Shown: piece after piece, positions 16,136 to 26,563 of the stretch
Numbering within the stretch: position 1 is the stretch's first letter
Layout of the letters: each line of letters opens with the position of its first letter
DNA from: Phycisphaeraceae bacterium
GTDB lineage: Bacteria; Planctomycetota; Phycisphaerae; Phycisphaerales; UBA1924
DNA length: 33,222 nt
NCBI GenBank assembly: GCA_021604785.1
Contig: BQJQ01000010.1
Location: 1-33,222, forward strand
Reading direction: 5' to 3'
Notes under the pieces: model-generated
Told to the model about the DNA's origin: nothing
What the model saw: only the letters and a program-made list of their open reading frames with translations
Databases searched by the model: none
Made by a program: the position numbers and the translations under genes

Positions 16136-17335
16136 TTAGAAGACGATCTGAAGCTGGGCACGCAGGTTGAACTGCTCGTCCGTCGAGCCCAGCACACCCG
16201 TCGCGGTGCTCGGGGCGATCGGGGACGTGGACTGGCCCTCGGGGTAGTACGAGCCCTCGAACGTCAGCTTGGCGGCGTGCGAGTTCTCGATCAGGTAGTA
16301 GTTGATGCCCGCGGTGACGGCGTGGAAGTCGTCGTTGAGAGTCCGGTTGGAGTCGGCGAAGACCGCGTCCCAGCGGGCGAAGGCCTCGACGATGTCCGTG
16401 AAGAAGTACCCGCCCTGGACGATGACGCCGAAGTCGTCGAAGTCGCCCGCGGCCCCGTCCATGCTCTGGTAGATGAAGGCGCCGTAGAGGTTGGCGCCGT
16501 CGAACTCCATCGAGAAGTCGGCGGTGGCGCCGAGGATCTGGGTGCTTGCGGTCGAGCCGCCGGTGGCGCCGGTGCTGCCGCCGTCCTGGAAGTGGACGGC
16601 CCCGCCGAGCATCCAGGCCTTGTCCGAGCCGCGCCAGGACGTGAAGTCGTTGAACTGGTCCCAGTTGCCCGCGCCGAGGTACTCGAGGCGCCCGGAGAAG
16701 GCGTAGTCGGCCTCGGTGGCGGCGTTGTAGGCGGTGTTGGTCGTGTTTCCGCCGTCCGAGAAGGCGATGTCGGCCCGGAGCTTGTCCTTGGCGTACCGGA
16801 GCGAGATCGCCTGGGCGCGCCCCTGCGAGAAGAAGCCGTTGGTGACGGACCGCTCGCTGGTGAGCTGCTTCGAGCGGCTGACGTTCTGCTCGCGGAGGTA
16901 GCCGAGCGTGAACTGGCCGGCGCGGAGGTCCCAGTCGTCATTGAGCTCGATGTCCGCGTAGGCGTCGAGGAGCGTGAACCCGCCGCCCGAGCGGGCGAAC
17001 TCGCCCACCACGGAGTAGGAAACGCGGGGGTGGATGCTGCCCTTGACGCCCAGGCGGGTCGTCCCGAACTCGAACCCGGTGGTCATGTCCTCGGTGCTGA
17101 ACGTGTAGCCGTCCGAGAAGTTTGCCTGGTAGCGGGCCTGGAAGAACCCGAACACCTTCGGGGCGTACTCGCTGACGTTGGTGCCGAACGACGCGTGGGA
17201 GGACGCGTCGGCGGACAGCTCGTTGTGGTACGCGTTGGTCACGTCAATGGAGAGGTCGGTCGGCTCGGCACCGAGTGCGGTGCCCGCGGCGAGGACCAGG
17301 GCGCCGAGCGTGGTCATGGTCGTGTTGAGGTTCAT
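16136..17335 (-). CDS. phosphate-selective-type outer-membrane porin (OprO/OprP family)
   Basis: A 399-residue outer-membrane beta-barrel. The signal peptide is MNLNTTMTTLGALVLAAGTA then LGAEP. Alternating amphipathic strands follow, such as FQARYQANFSDGYTF, GFEFGTTRLGVKGSIHPRVS, YSVVGEFARSGGGFTLLDAY and WDLRAGQFTLGYLREQNVS. This last sequence, with its conserved GQF and following basic region, is typical of Porin_O_P proteins. The protein ends in FNLRAQLQIVF, a terminal Phe after alternating hydrophobics as required for barrel assembly. GAGG lies about 8 bases before the ATG. It is transcribed alone, divergently from hutH across 213 bases, and has its own terminator. The name of the family does not prove phosphate selectivity; general anion or nutrient uptake is equally possible. 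Confidence 0.88.
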   Translation of the reverse strand: MNLNTTMTTLGALVLAAGTALGAEPTDLSIDVTNAYHNELSADASSHASFGTNVSEYAPKVFGFFQARYQANFSDGYTFSTEDMTTGFEFGTTRLGVKGSIHPRVSYSVVGEFARSGGGFTLLDAYADIELNDDWDLRAGQFTLGYLREQNVSRSKQLTSERSVTNGFFSQGRAQAISLRYAKDKLRADIAFSDGGNTTNTAYNAATEADYAFSGRLEYLGAGNWDQFNDFTSWRGSDKAWMLGGAVHFQDGGSTGATGGSTASTQILGATADFSMEFDGANLYGAFIYQSMDGAAGDFDDFGVIVQGGYFFTDIVEAFARWDAVFADSNRTLNDDFHAVTAGINYYLIENSHAAKLTFEGSYYPEGQSTSPIAPSTATGVLGSTDEQFNLRAQLQIVF

Positions 17336-17548
17336 CGATTCATCCTCGGGGGGCAATCGGAACGGCCGGGAACTCCCGCGGCCTGCGCCGGGCCTATCGG
17401 CGGTCGCACCCGGGTTGTGCAGGGTCTTCGCCCCGGGATGGGGCTCGGGCACAAACTCCGCGTGACACTGAGCGGCCTGGAACGGGAATCACCCGGTCTC
17501 GGGGGCCCGCGGGTTGCCCCACGCCCAACGCGGGCGGAGAATCCGCCC

Positions 17549-19066
17549 ATGACTCTCGTCCTCGATGGCGGCTCGCTCAACGTCCGGGAACTCGTCGGTG
17601 TAGCGCGCGCGGGCGAACGCGTCGAGCTGGGCCCCACCGCGCGCGATGCCGTCGCGCGCGGGCGTCGCGCTCTTGAGGGTGCGCTCGCGACCGGCGAGAC
17701 CTTCTATGGCGTCAACACCGGCTTCGGGTCGCTCAGCCGCAAGCGGATCGACGGTTCGGACCTGCGCGCCCTGCAAACGAACTTGATCCGCTCGCACGCG
17801 GCGGGTGTGGGCGATGCGCTGCCGCGAGATGTGGTGCGCGGGATGCTGCTATTGCTCGCAGCGTCGCAGTCGCGCGGGCGCTCAGGCGTGCGCGTCGAGT
17901 TGGTCGAGGCGGTCATCGCGCTGCTCAACGCGGGCGTCACGCCTGTCGTGCCCGAGACCGGCTCGGTCGGGGCATCGGGCGACTTGGCGCCGCTGAGCCA
18001 CGCGAGCCTTGTGCTCATGGGCGAGGGACGGGCCGAGATCGGCGGCGAGGTTGTCGACGGCGCCGAGGCGCTGCGGCGCGCGGGGCTGTCACCCATCACG
18101 CTCGAAGCCAAGGAGGGGCTCGCCCTCATCAACGGCACGCACTTGATGGCCGCCCGGCTCGCGCTCATCTGGGACGACCTCGAACGCCTCTTTACCGCCG
18201 CGGTGACAGCCGCGGCGATGTCCATCGACGCCTGCCGTGGCACGGACACCTACCTCAACGAACGCGTCTACGACGCGCGAAACCAGGCCGGGGCGGCCCA
18301 CGTCGCCGGGCTGATCCGCGACCGGATGCGCGGCTCGGAGATCCTCGCCTCCCATCGCACCGACGACCCGCGCGTGCAGGACCCGTACTCGTTCCGGTGT
18401 GCCCCGATCGTGCTCGGCGCCGTTCGCGACGCGGCGGTGTACGTCCGCGGGCGCCTCGAAGCGGAGCTCGGCGCCGTCACCGACAACCCGCTCGTGTTCG
18501 CGGGCGAGGGCGACGCGGCTGAGATCGTCAGCGCCGGCAACTTCCACGGCATGCCCGTAGCCCTCCCGTTGGACGTCACGGCGATCGCGGTCTCGCACCT
18601 CGCTGGCATCGCCGAGCGGAGGGTCTATCACATGCTCAGCGCGCTCGACGCCGAGAGCCACCTAAACCCGTTCCTGAGCCCCCAGCCCGGGCTGCACTCG
18701 GGGCTGATGATCGTGCAATACACCGCCGCAGCGGCGTGCAACGAGCTGATCGGGCTGGCCAACCCCGCAAGCGTCGCAAACCTCTCCACCAGCGCCGGCA
18801 TGGAAGACTACAACTCCTTCGGCCCGCGCGCCGCGGCGAAGGCGGCCCGGGGCATCACGCTCGCACGTTCGGTCGTCGCGATCGAGTTGCTGTGCGCAGC
18901 CCAGGCGATCGAGGCCCACCGCCCGCTCAAGACAGGCGACCGGCTTGAGCTGGCCCACGCGAAGATCCGTGGGCGGGTCCCGCTGTTGACCGATGACCGC
19001 TCGCCGACGCCCGACATCGAGGCGATCGCCGGGCTGATCGACGAGGGCGCGTTCGACGACGAATGA
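17549..19066 (+). CDS. hutH: histidine ammonia-lyase
   Basis: A 505-residue cytoplasmic enzyme that removes ammonia from L-histidine to give trans-urocanate, the first step of histidine degradation. It carries [15 protein letters not shown], the self-forming MIO cofactor tripeptide Ala142-Ser143-Gly144 in [14 protein letters not shown], and [12 protein letters not shown]. Later blocks include the family signatures [42 protein letters not shown] and [20 protein letters not shown]. Length is normal. The ATG at 17549 is where homology starts; the frame continues far upstream without meaning. Its stop region is followed at once by hutU, so the two are co-transcribed. The promoter must lie in the 213-base gap shared with the divergent porin, but I see no convincing boxes there. 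Confidence 0.97.
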   Translation: MTLVLDGGSLNVRELVGVARAGERVELGPTARDAVARGRRALEGALATGETFYGVNTGFGSLSRKRIDGSDLRALQTNLIRSHAAGVGDALPRDVVRGMLLLLAASQSRGRSGVRVELVEAVIALLNAGVTPVVPETGSVGASGDLAPLSHASLVLMGEGRAEIGGEVVDGAEALRRAGLSPITLEAKEGLALINGTHLMAARLALIWDDLERLFTAAVTAAAMSIDACRGTDTYLNERVYDARNQAGAAHVAGLIRDRMRGSEILASHRTDDPRVQDPYSFRCAPIVLGAVRDAAVYVRGRLEAELGAVTDNPLVFAGEGDAAEIVSAGNFHGMPVALPLDVTAIAVSHLAGIAERRVYHMLSALDAESHLNPFLSPQPGLHSGLMIVQYTAAAACNELIGLANPASVANLSTSAGMEDYNSFGPRAAAKAARGITLARSVVAIELLCAAQAIEAHRPLKTGDRLELAHAKIRGRVPLLTDDRSPTPDIEAIAGLIDEGAFDDE

Positions 19067-19077
19067 GGGAGCGACCG

Positions 19078-20832
<1,755 letters not shown>

Positions 20833-20902
20833 GCCCGATATCGCGGGAATGACCGCCGCCCCGCGCGCGTTCCACACAGACCACACCCGAAGGAGATTCC
20901 CA

Positions 20903-21583
20903 ATGAAGACGTTCCGCACCTGCCTCACGCTGACCGCGCTCTCCGGGCTCGCATTCGCAGGCGCCGGGTTCGGCCCGGGCTCGTCCACCGGCCACGACGC
21001 CCAGCCCGCCGAGCCGACCGAGGCCGGCGAGCTCGCCCCGCGGACAGGGCTGCCCGTCGGGTACGACGCCCCGGACGCCGCCCTGTGGACCGACGAGGGC
21101 GAGAAGATCCAGCTCGCCGACCTGATCGAGAAAGCCGAGGGCCCGGTCGTGCTCGTCTTCTACCGCGGCGGGTGGTGCCCGTACTGCACCAAGCACCTCG
21201 CGGCACTCCAGAACAAGGTGGACGACCTCGAAGAGCTCGGCGCGACGCTGCTCGCGATCTCGCCCGAGTCGTACGACAAGCTCGCGGTCTCGGAAGAAAA
21301 GTCCGAGGCGGAGTTCACCCTGCTCTCGGATGGCGAGATGGAGGCGTCCAAGGCGTACAACCTCATCTTCGATGTGGACGACGACACCCAGGCACACTAC
21401 CGCAACTACGGCATCGAACTCGAGAACTGGAACGCGAACGAGGAGTGGAAGCTGCCCGTGCCGGCGGTCTTTGTCATCGACACCGAAGGTGTGATCCGCT
21501 GGGCGCACGCCGATGAGGATTACTCCAAGCGAATTTCGGGGCGCAAGATCGTCAAGGCGGTCGAGGAACTCGTGGAGGATTAA
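20903..21583 (+). CDS. exported peroxiredoxin-like (AhpC/TSA) protein
   Basis: A 226-residue thioredoxin-fold protein with a signal peptide (MKTFRTCLTLTALSGLAFAG). The active region is VVLVFYRGGWCPYCTKHLAA, with Cys92 and Cys95 in a CPYC arrangement. It is followed by LLAISPESYDKLAVSEEKS, FTLLSDGEMEASKAYNLIFD and a late PAVFVIDTEGVIRWAHADED. This pattern is that of AhpC/TSA peroxiredoxins and PRX-like two-cysteine proteins, which reduce peroxides or act as thiol oxidoreductases; export suggests a periplasmic role. AAGGAG lies 7 bases before the ATG. It follows hutU by 70 bases on the same strand and may be read from the hut promoter, but it has no known link to histidine breakdown. Its stop overlaps the stop of the convergent DUF2071 gene. 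Confidence 0.9.
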   Translation: MKTFRTCLTLTALSGLAFAGAGFGPGSSTGHDAQPAEPTEAGELAPRTGLPVGYDAPDAALWTDEGEKIQLADLIEKAEGPVVLVFYRGGWCPYCTKHLAALQNKVDDLEELGATLLAISPESYDKLAVSEEKSEAEFTLLSDGEMEASKAYNLIFDVDDDTQAHYRNYGIELENWNANEEWKLPVPAVFVIDTEGVIRWAHADEDYSKRISGRKIVKAVEELVED

Positions 21584-22299
21584 TCCCGCTCGGCGTCGGG
21601 GAAGACCGCGACGTCGGACCCCTCGGCGACCACGACCGACGCCGGCGCGGTGTCCGAGAGCCACGCCCACTCAGGGCCGTAGAGCGCCCCCGCGTCGATC
21701 TCGACACGGGACTCGCGCACACGGTGCACCAGCCATTCGGGGTGCGCGACGCGGTAGACGGTCGGCACGCCCCGTCGGGTGCGGCCGAACCCCCACTCGT
21801 GCTCCTTGAAGTGGTGTTCGATTGAGTCCGCGGGCGCGGTGCTCGGCTCGGCGTCGCAGGTCGCCGAGATCCGGTGCTCGCGTTCGCCGAACTCGAACCG
21901 GTGCTCGATCGTGAGCTCATCGTCCGAGACCGCCGCGTGCGCCCGCATCCGCGCCTTCGCGTACGGCTCGTTGTAAATCACCCGCGCGACGGTCGCGGTG
22001 AGCCAACTCGGAACAAGCTCACGGACGAAGCAGACGCCCCGTCGGTCGCCGTCGGTGACGTAGAACCGGAGGTTGACCTCCGGGAAGTTCACGCACCCGG
22101 GCACGCGCATGCCCCGCACGCGGGTGTCGAGGAAGTCAAACGCGACGACGCTGACGAACGCACGCCCCTCCCATTCGTCGAGCGTCAGTCCCCGCGGCAG
22201 GCGCGGCTCCAGCAGGGCAGGGTCGGTCTCGTACTGGGCGAGGATCAGCCGGCGCCAGCTCGCGGTGAGGAATGCTCGTTGGGCGCGGTTCACAGGCAC
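21580..22299 (-). CDS. DUF2071 (YqjF-like) protein
   Basis: A 239-residue soluble protein of the DUF2071/YqjF family, whose function is not established. Hallmarks are RLILAQYETDPALLEPRLP, WEGRAFVSVVAFDFLDTRVR, NFPEVNLRFYVTDGDRRGVC, LVPSWLTATVARVIYNEPYA and FKEHEWGFGRTRRG. The family resembles acetoacetate-decarboxylase-like folds, but no activity can be claimed. It is a single gene on the minus strand placed inside an otherwise plus-strand block. Its TAA stop shares the four bases TTAA with the stop of the peroxiredoxin-like gene, and 62 bases separate its start from the divergent zinc-ribbon gene. Confidence 0.88.
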   Translation of the reverse strand: MPVNRAQRAFLTASWRRLILAQYETDPALLEPRLPRGLTLDEWEGRAFVSVVAFDFLDTRVRGMRVPGCVNFPEVNLRFYVTDGDRRGVCFVRELVPSWLTATVARVIYNEPYAKARMRAHAAVSDDELTIEHRFEFGEREHRISATCDAEPSTAPADSIEHHFKEHEWGFGRTRRGVPTVYRVAHPEWLVHRVRESRVEIDAGALYGPEWAWLSDTAPASVVVAEGSDVAVFPDAERD

Positions 22300-22361
22300 A
22301 GCCGACCTTAGCCGAGCGTGCCGGGTGGTGCTCCGCGTGGCGAGTTCTTAGACTCGCCGCG

Positions 22362-23027
22362 ATGTCCGACGAGGGGATGTACGAACTCGGGCCCGAGGCG
22401 CCGGTCCGCCGGCCACCGGTGCCCCGCCCGGAGCCGGTCGCCCTCCCGCCCGCGCCCTGCCCGGAGTGCGGGTACGACCTGCGCGGCAACGACTCGGGGC
22501 GGTGCCCGGAGTGCGGGTGGCGGGTCTCGCAGGCGCGGATCCGGGCCGAGCGTGAACGCCGCGAACGCAAGGTGCACGAGCAGGCGTGGTTCGCGCCGCT
22601 GATGATATTGCTCGGGGGCATCCTCGTTGTCGTCGTGTCGTTCGGGTACGAGGGGTACGCCGTAGGGGGCGCGGGCGAGGCGGCCTTCTACCTGGTCATC
22701 GGGGCGGTGCAACTCACGGTCTCGGTTGTGGTCGGCTGGGGCGTCTTCTTCCTGCTCGCGGCGTGGTGGTTCGGGTGGTCGCACACGATCCCAGTAACGA
22801 TGCTCCAGGTCGCCGCGGCGTACGCGGGCGCGATGGGCGTCTCGGCGGTGCTGGCCCTGTCGGGCGTGCCGGTGCTCCCGTGGCTGGTCTCGTGTGCCGT
22901 GCTGATCGGTTTGCTGTGCAGGCTGCTGGATCTCGAAGCGAACGAGGCTGTCCTGCTGGCGCTGATGAGCTGGGCTATCAAGTTTTTCGTCGCGATGTTC
23001 ATCGTCAACGCCCTGTTCTTCGCCTGA
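22362..23027 (+). CDS. zinc-ribbon integral membrane protein
   Basis: A 221-residue protein. After a proline-rich N-terminus, residues 33-51 form a four-cysteine zinc ribbon: CPECGYDLRGN followed by RCPECGW (Cys33, 36, 48, 51). A basic helix (QARIRAERERRERKVHEQ) leads to about five to six hydrophobic segments, among them PLMILLGGILVVVVSFGYEG and LTVSVVVGWGVFFLLAAWWF, ending in KFFVAMFIVNALFFA. This ribbon plus membrane-domain arrangement is common in planctomycetes and its function is unknown. The ATG at 22362 is chosen because the ribbon follows soon after and the upstream sequence overlaps the divergent gene. It lies 25 bases before the hutG-like start and may be co-transcribed with it. Confidence 0.82.
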   Translation: MSDEGMYELGPEAPVRRPPVPRPEPVALPPAPCPECGYDLRGNDSGRCPECGWRVSQARIRAERERRERKVHEQAWFAPLMILLGGILVVVVSFGYEGYAVGGAGEAAFYLVIGAVQLTVSVVVGWGVFFLLAAWWFGWSHTIPVTMLQVAAAYAGAMGVSAVLALSGVPVLPWLVSCAVLIGLLCRLLDLEANEAVLLALMSWAIKFFVAMFIVNALFFA

Positions 23028-23052
23028 GGGCGTGGCGTGGTAGAGTTCGCCC

Positions 23053-23934
23053 GTGCGCGTCCCCCACTGTCAACCCGGCGTCTGGCCCGAGGGCATCCCG
23101 AGCGGGCGGTTCGCGGCGGGTGTCCGTACGGATGACCCGGCCGGATGCACCGTCGCCCTGATCGGGATGCCCGACGACACCGGCGTGCGATTGAACAACG
23201 GGCGACCCGGGGCTGCCGAGGGGCCGGGCGCGTTCCGTGCGGCGCTTGCGGCGTACGGCGCCCGCGAGCCGGCGGGCATCGCCTGGCCCGGGGTCTTCGA
23301 CGCGGGCGATGTGACGCCTTCGGGGGATGACCTCCACGCGACGCACGCCCGCGTCACCGAGGCGGTGGGCGCCGCGCTCGATGCCGGGCTTTTCCCAGTC
23401 GGCATCGGAGGCGGGCACGACCTGACGTTCCCCTTCGTGCGCGCGGTCGCGGGACGTGCGGATGAGGCGATGGTCGGGGTCTACTTCGACGCGCACCTGG
23501 ACGTCCGCGATGCCGACGGGTCGGGCATGCCGTTCCGCCGGCTCATCGAGGGTGGGCACGCGCGGGAACTGCACGTTCATGGGCTGGATCGGTTCGCCAA
23601 CTCCCGAGAGCACGTCGAGTGGTTCCTCGCGAACGGCGGCCGGGTCGGAGACTTTGGCCGCAAGATGGAGTGGCCCGAAGGCGACCTGTTCGTCTCCCTC
23701 GACCTGGACGTGCTCGATCAGGCGCATGCGCCGGGCGTATCGGCGATGAACCCGAACGGGTGGTCCCCGATGCTGTGCGAGCAGTGGTGCCGGGCGGCGG
23801 GTCTGTGCGAGCGGGTGCGATGCTTTGACGTTATGGAACTCTCCCCGCCTCACGACGATCGCGGGCGCACGGCGCGGCTCGCGGCCCACATGTTCCTGGC
23901 GTTCCTCTCCGGATTCGCGGAGCGTGAGAAATGA
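23053..23934 (+). CDS. hutG: arginase-family ureohydrolase, probable formimidoylglutamase
   Basis: A 293-residue binuclear manganese hydrolase. Metal ligands are in GIGGGHDLTFPF (His), YFDAHLDVRD (Asp-His-Asp) and SLDLDVLDQAHAPGVSAMNP (two Asp), the three arginase-family signatures. Family members act on arginine, agmatine or N-formimino-L-glutamate. Because the gene overlaps hutI by 4 bp and hutH/hutU lie nearby, the likely reaction is N-formimino-L-glutamate plus water to L-glutamate plus formamide, the last step of histidine degradation. The start is GTG at 23053, giving MRVPHCQPGVW; no in-frame ATG precedes the conserved region. The specific substrate rests on context, not on residues I can read. 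Confidence 0.85.
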   Translation: MRVPHCQPGVWPEGIPSGRFAAGVRTDDPAGCTVALIGMPDDTGVRLNNGRPGAAEGPGAFRAALAAYGAREPAGIAWPGVFDAGDVTPSGDDLHATHARVTEAVGAALDAGLFPVGIGGGHDLTFPFVRAVAGRADEAMVGVYFDAHLDVRDADGSGMPFRRLIEGGHARELHVHGLDRFANSREHVEWFLANGGRVGDFGRKMEWPEGDLFVSLDLDVLDQAHAPGVSAMNPNGWSPMLCEQWCRAAGLCERVRCFDVMELSPPHDDRGRTARLAAHMFLAFLSGFAEREK

Positions 23935-25133
23935 CCGGGCGTGTCTTCATCCGCGGCGCGCGCGTGCTGACAATGGGCACCGGCCCCGGCCCGCGCCGGG
24001 GGGCAGCTCTGGGCGACCTCGTCGCGCTCGACGCGTGCGATATCGAATTCGCCGACGGCGTCGTCACGACAATCGGGCCCGGGCTCAGCGCGCCGGCGGG
24101 GGCCGAGGTCATCGACGCCCGCGGGCGCGTCGTCATGCCCGCGTTCGTCGATTGCCACACCCACGCGTGCTGGGCGGGGGATCGGCTCGACGAGTGGGTC
24201 GCCAAGCTCGGCGGCGCGACGTACCTCGAATTGCTCGAAGCGGGCGGGGGGATTATGTCCACCGTCCGGAGTGTGCGCGCGGCTTCGGACGATCTGCTCG
24301 CTGAGTCTCTCGCCGAACGCCTGCGCACGATGCGCGCGCACGGCACCGGCGCGTGCGAGGTCAAGTCCGGGTACGGGCTCACAACAACCGACGAGCTGCG
24401 CATGCTCCGGGCGGTCGTGCGGGCCGGGCGTGAGACCGGCATGCCCGTCTCCCCCACCGCCTGCATCGGGCACGCGATCGACCCGGGCGAGCCGAGCTTC
24501 GTTGAGCGAACCATCGCCGAGACCCTGCCCGCGGTGAGCGCCGAGTTCCCGGGTATCCCCATCGACGCGTACTGCGAGCAGGGCGCGTGGTCGCTGGCGG
24601 ACTGCCTCCGCCTGTTCGACCGGGCAGCAGAGCTCGGGCACCCCGCGCGCATCCACGCGGACCAGTTCAACGACCTCGGCATGATCCCCGAAGCGGTCTC
24701 CCACGGGTTCATGAGTGTGGATCACCTCGAAGCGTCCACACCCGAGCACCTGCGCGCGCTCGCGGAGTCCGGCACGTTCGGCGTGATGCTTCCCTGCTCC
24801 GGGTGGCACACGGATGGCAGGTACGCCGACGGGCGCGCGTACGTGGACGCGGGCGGGGCGCTTGCGATCGCGACCAATTACAACCCGGGCTCGTCGCCGT
24901 GCGGGTCGATGGCGACGGCAATCGCGCTGGCGGTGCGCCACCTCGGGCTGACACCGGGTGAGGCGATCGTCGCGTCCACCGCGAACCCCGCGGCGCTGCT
25001 CGGGCTCGAAGACCGCGGCAGGATCACCGTCGGCGGGCGCGCTGATCTGGTCATGCTCCGCCACACCGACGAACGGATGCTCGCGTACGAGTTCGGCATG
25101 AACCCGGTCGAGCGCGTCTTCGGCATCGGCTGA
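23931..25133 (+). CDS. hutI: imidazolonepropionase
   Basis: A 400-residue amidohydrolase-family enzyme that opens the ring of 4-imidazolone-5-propionate to give N-formimino-L-glutamate, the third step of the pathway. It shows the HxH metal motif in VDCHTHACWAGDRLDEW (His76, His78), GGGIMSTVRSVRAAS, GACEVKSGYGLTT, ARIHADQFNDLG (His242) and VDHLEAS. The usual TD(x)NPG block reads ATNYNPGSSPCGSM, with Asn316 where the metal-binding Asp is expected. The ATG overlaps the hutG-like stop by 4 bp (ATGA), so the two are coupled. A single base separates its stop from that of the convergent elbB gene. The assignment is strong from motifs and context; the Asn substitution deserves checking. Confidence 0.94.
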   Translation: MTGRVFIRGARVLTMGTGPGPRRGAALGDLVALDACDIEFADGVVTTIGPGLSAPAGAEVIDARGRVVMPAFVDCHTHACWAGDRLDEWVAKLGGATYLELLEAGGGIMSTVRSVRAASDDLLAESLAERLRTMRAHGTGACEVKSGYGLTTTDELRMLRAVVRAGRETGMPVSPTACIGHAIDPGEPSFVERTIAETLPAVSAEFPGIPIDAYCEQGAWSLADCLRLFDRAAELGHPARIHADQFNDLGMIPEAVSHGFMSVDHLEASTPEHLRALAESGTFGVMLPCSGWHTDGRYADGRAYVDAGGALAIATNYNPGSSPCGSMATAIALAVRHLGLTPGEAIVASTANPAALLGLEDRGRITVGGRADLVMLRHTDERMLAYEFGMNPVERVFGIG

Positions 25134-25134
25134 C

Positions 25135-25806
25135 TCAGGCCGAGACGGGCGAGCCGGTCAGTTCGAGGACCCGCTCGACGAGCTTGGAGATGCCCTCGAA
25201 GACCTCGGCGGGCCCGGACGCCTCCATGTACGCCGGGGTCGAGACGATGCGGTGCTCGTCGTCCGAGACGATCCCCGCCGCGGCCATCGCGACGTGCTGG
25301 GCGCCGAGCGCTTCGAGCCCCGCCGCGGTGCCGGCGTCGTGCCCGATAGTGAGCTTCGGGTGGACGTCAGATCCGAAGACACGGGCCCCCACCGCCGGAG
25401 CGATGCAGATGAACCCGATCGGCTTGCCCGCGCCGTGCGCCTCGCGGAGGACTCGCTCGACCTGCGGGTCAACCGAGCACGCCGCGCCCTCGGTTGCAAA
25501 CGAGCACAGGTTCTTGGCGGCCCCGAACCCGCCGGGCAGGACGAGGGCATCGAAGTCAGCGCCGTTGGCGTCCGCGAGGGATTTGATCTCGCCTCGGGCG
25601 ATGCGGGCGGCTTCGGTCAGCACGGACCGCTTCTCGCCCGTGGGCTTCTGGGTCGTGTGGTCGATGACCTGGAACTGGGTGTCGGGCGCGAGGCAGGTGT
25701 AGCTCGCGCCGCGCGCATCGAGGGCGATGAGGGCGCTGGTGGCTTCGTGGATCTCCGAGCCGTCGAAGACGCCGCAGCCCGAGAGGATGACGCCGACGTG
25801 TGCCAT
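25135..25806 (-). CDS. elbB: ElbB-type DJ-1/PfpI superfamily glyoxalase-like protein
   Basis: A 223-residue cytoplasmic protein of the class I glutamine-amidotransferase-like superfamily, close to E. coli ElbB: GVILSGCGVFDGSEIHEATS, CLAPDTQFQVIDH, EAARIARGEIKSLADANGAD, LVLPGGFGAAKNLCSFA and AGKPIGFICIAPAVGARVF. The nucleophile is expected to be the Cys in GFICIAPA. E. coli ElbB was named for enhancing isoprenoid output and has weak glyoxalase activity; its physiological role is uncertain. AAGGAG lies 7 bases before the ATG at 25806. It follows the flavin reductase gene by 16 bases on the same strand, so the two form an operon. Its stop is one base from that of hutI. Confidence 0.94.
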   Translation of the reverse strand: MAHVGVILSGCGVFDGSEIHEATSALIALDARGASYTCLAPDTQFQVIDHTTQKPTGEKRSVLTEAARIARGEIKSLADANGADFDALVLPGGFGAAKNLCSFATEGAACSVDPQVERVLREAHGAGKPIGFICIAPAVGARVFGSDVHPKLTIGHDAGTAAGLEALGAQHVAMAAAGIVSDDEHRIVSTPAYMEASGPAEVFEGISKLVERVLELTGSPVSA

Positions 25807-25822
25807 GGGTCGCTCCTTGGTG

Positions 25823-26413
25823 TTACTTCCCGGCGATGAGCGCCGCGGTGATCTCGGCGAGGGACGTGCCGATGCGCTCAAGCCCGGCGCGGGCGTTGTC
25901 GTCGGTGCATGTGCCATCGGCGGCGAAGACGTCGTTGGCGCCCGAGAGGGCGAAGTCGAACGCGATGACGTGGGTGCCGATGCCCGAGAGGATGCGCCGG
26001 GTCTCGGGCAGCCCGCGGATGCCGCCGAGCTTGCCGCCGGACGCGGCGATCAGGGCCGCGGTCTTGTGCCTGAAGCACTCCAGCGGTTGCTCACCATCAT
26101 GCGGGCGGCTGGCCCAGTCGATCGCGTTCTTGAGCGCCCCGGTGATCGAGCCGTTGTACTCCGGGCACCCGATCAGGAACCCGTCGGCCTTTTTCATCCG
26201 CTCGCGCAGGGCGAGGGCTTTGTCCGGGATGCCGGTCTTGTCCTCGTCGTCCTGGTTGTAGATCGGGAAGAGGATGTCGAGCGGGTCGGTCCGGTCGATC
26301 TCGGCGCCGGCCTTCTCGGCAGCGATAGCGGCGACCTCGATCGCTTTGCGGTTGACCGACTCAACTCGGAGCGAGCCGGAGATGAGAAGCAGGCGGGGAG
26401 AGCGGTTTGGCAT
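25823..26413 (-). CDS. NADPH-dependent FMN reductase family protein
   Basis: A 196-residue flavodoxin-fold reductase. The phosphate-binding loop is LLLISGSLRVESVNRKA and the flavin-binding region is GFLIGCPEYNGSITGALKNA followed by IDWASRP, which matches the ChrR/YieF/azoreductase-type family that reduces quinones, azo dyes or chromate with NAD(P)H and FMN. AAGGAG is placed 7 bases before the ATG at 26413. It heads a two-gene operon with elbB, 16 bases downstream. Pairing of a quinone-type reductase with a glyoxalase-like protein suggests handling of reactive carbonyls or quinones, which is inference only. Confidence 0.92.
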   Translation of the reverse strand: MPNRSPRLLLISGSLRVESVNRKAIEVAAIAAEKAGAEIDRTDPLDILFPIYNQDDEDKTGIPDKALALRERMKKADGFLIGCPEYNGSITGALKNAIDWASRPHDGEQPLECFRHKTAALIAASGGKLGGIRGLPETRRILSGIGTHVIAFDFALSGANDVFAADGTCTDDNARAGLERIGTSLAEITAALIAGK

Positions 26414-26492
26414 GCGTGGCTCCTTCAGGGTGCGTGTGCATCATAGAACACGCCGAGAGCCGCTTCATTCCCGCTTGGGGATCGGAGGAACA

Positions 26493-26522
26493 CGCCCGGG
26501 CGGCTGGCGGGCCGCCCGGGCG
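26493..26522 (-). terminator. long GC hairpin downstream of the small secreted protein gene
   Basis: CGCCCGGGCGGC (26493-26504) pairs perfectly with GCCGCCCGGGCG (26511-26522), leaving a 6-base loop. It lies 42 bases past the stop of the minus-strand gene at 26564-27040 and before the reductase gene. No U tract follows on either strand. It shares the CGCCCGGGC arm with the porin terminator. It may be a terminator without a U run or a transcript-end stabiliser. Confidence 0.6.
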
Positions 26523-26563
26523 CGAGAGGGGATCAACGAACAGAGTCAAGCGTGCCCGGCGTG

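Noticed and set aside
16136-17335. Phosphate-limitation (pho) locus suggested by the OprO/OprP-type porin
   Set aside because: No pho regulator, pst transporter or phosphatase gene is nearby, and the family name alone does not establish phosphate specificity.
15935-17548. A long N-terminal extension of hutH
   Set aside because: The frame is open upstream, but it runs through the porin gene on the other strand and shows no homology. HutH family sequence begins at the ATG at 17549 and the resulting length is normal.
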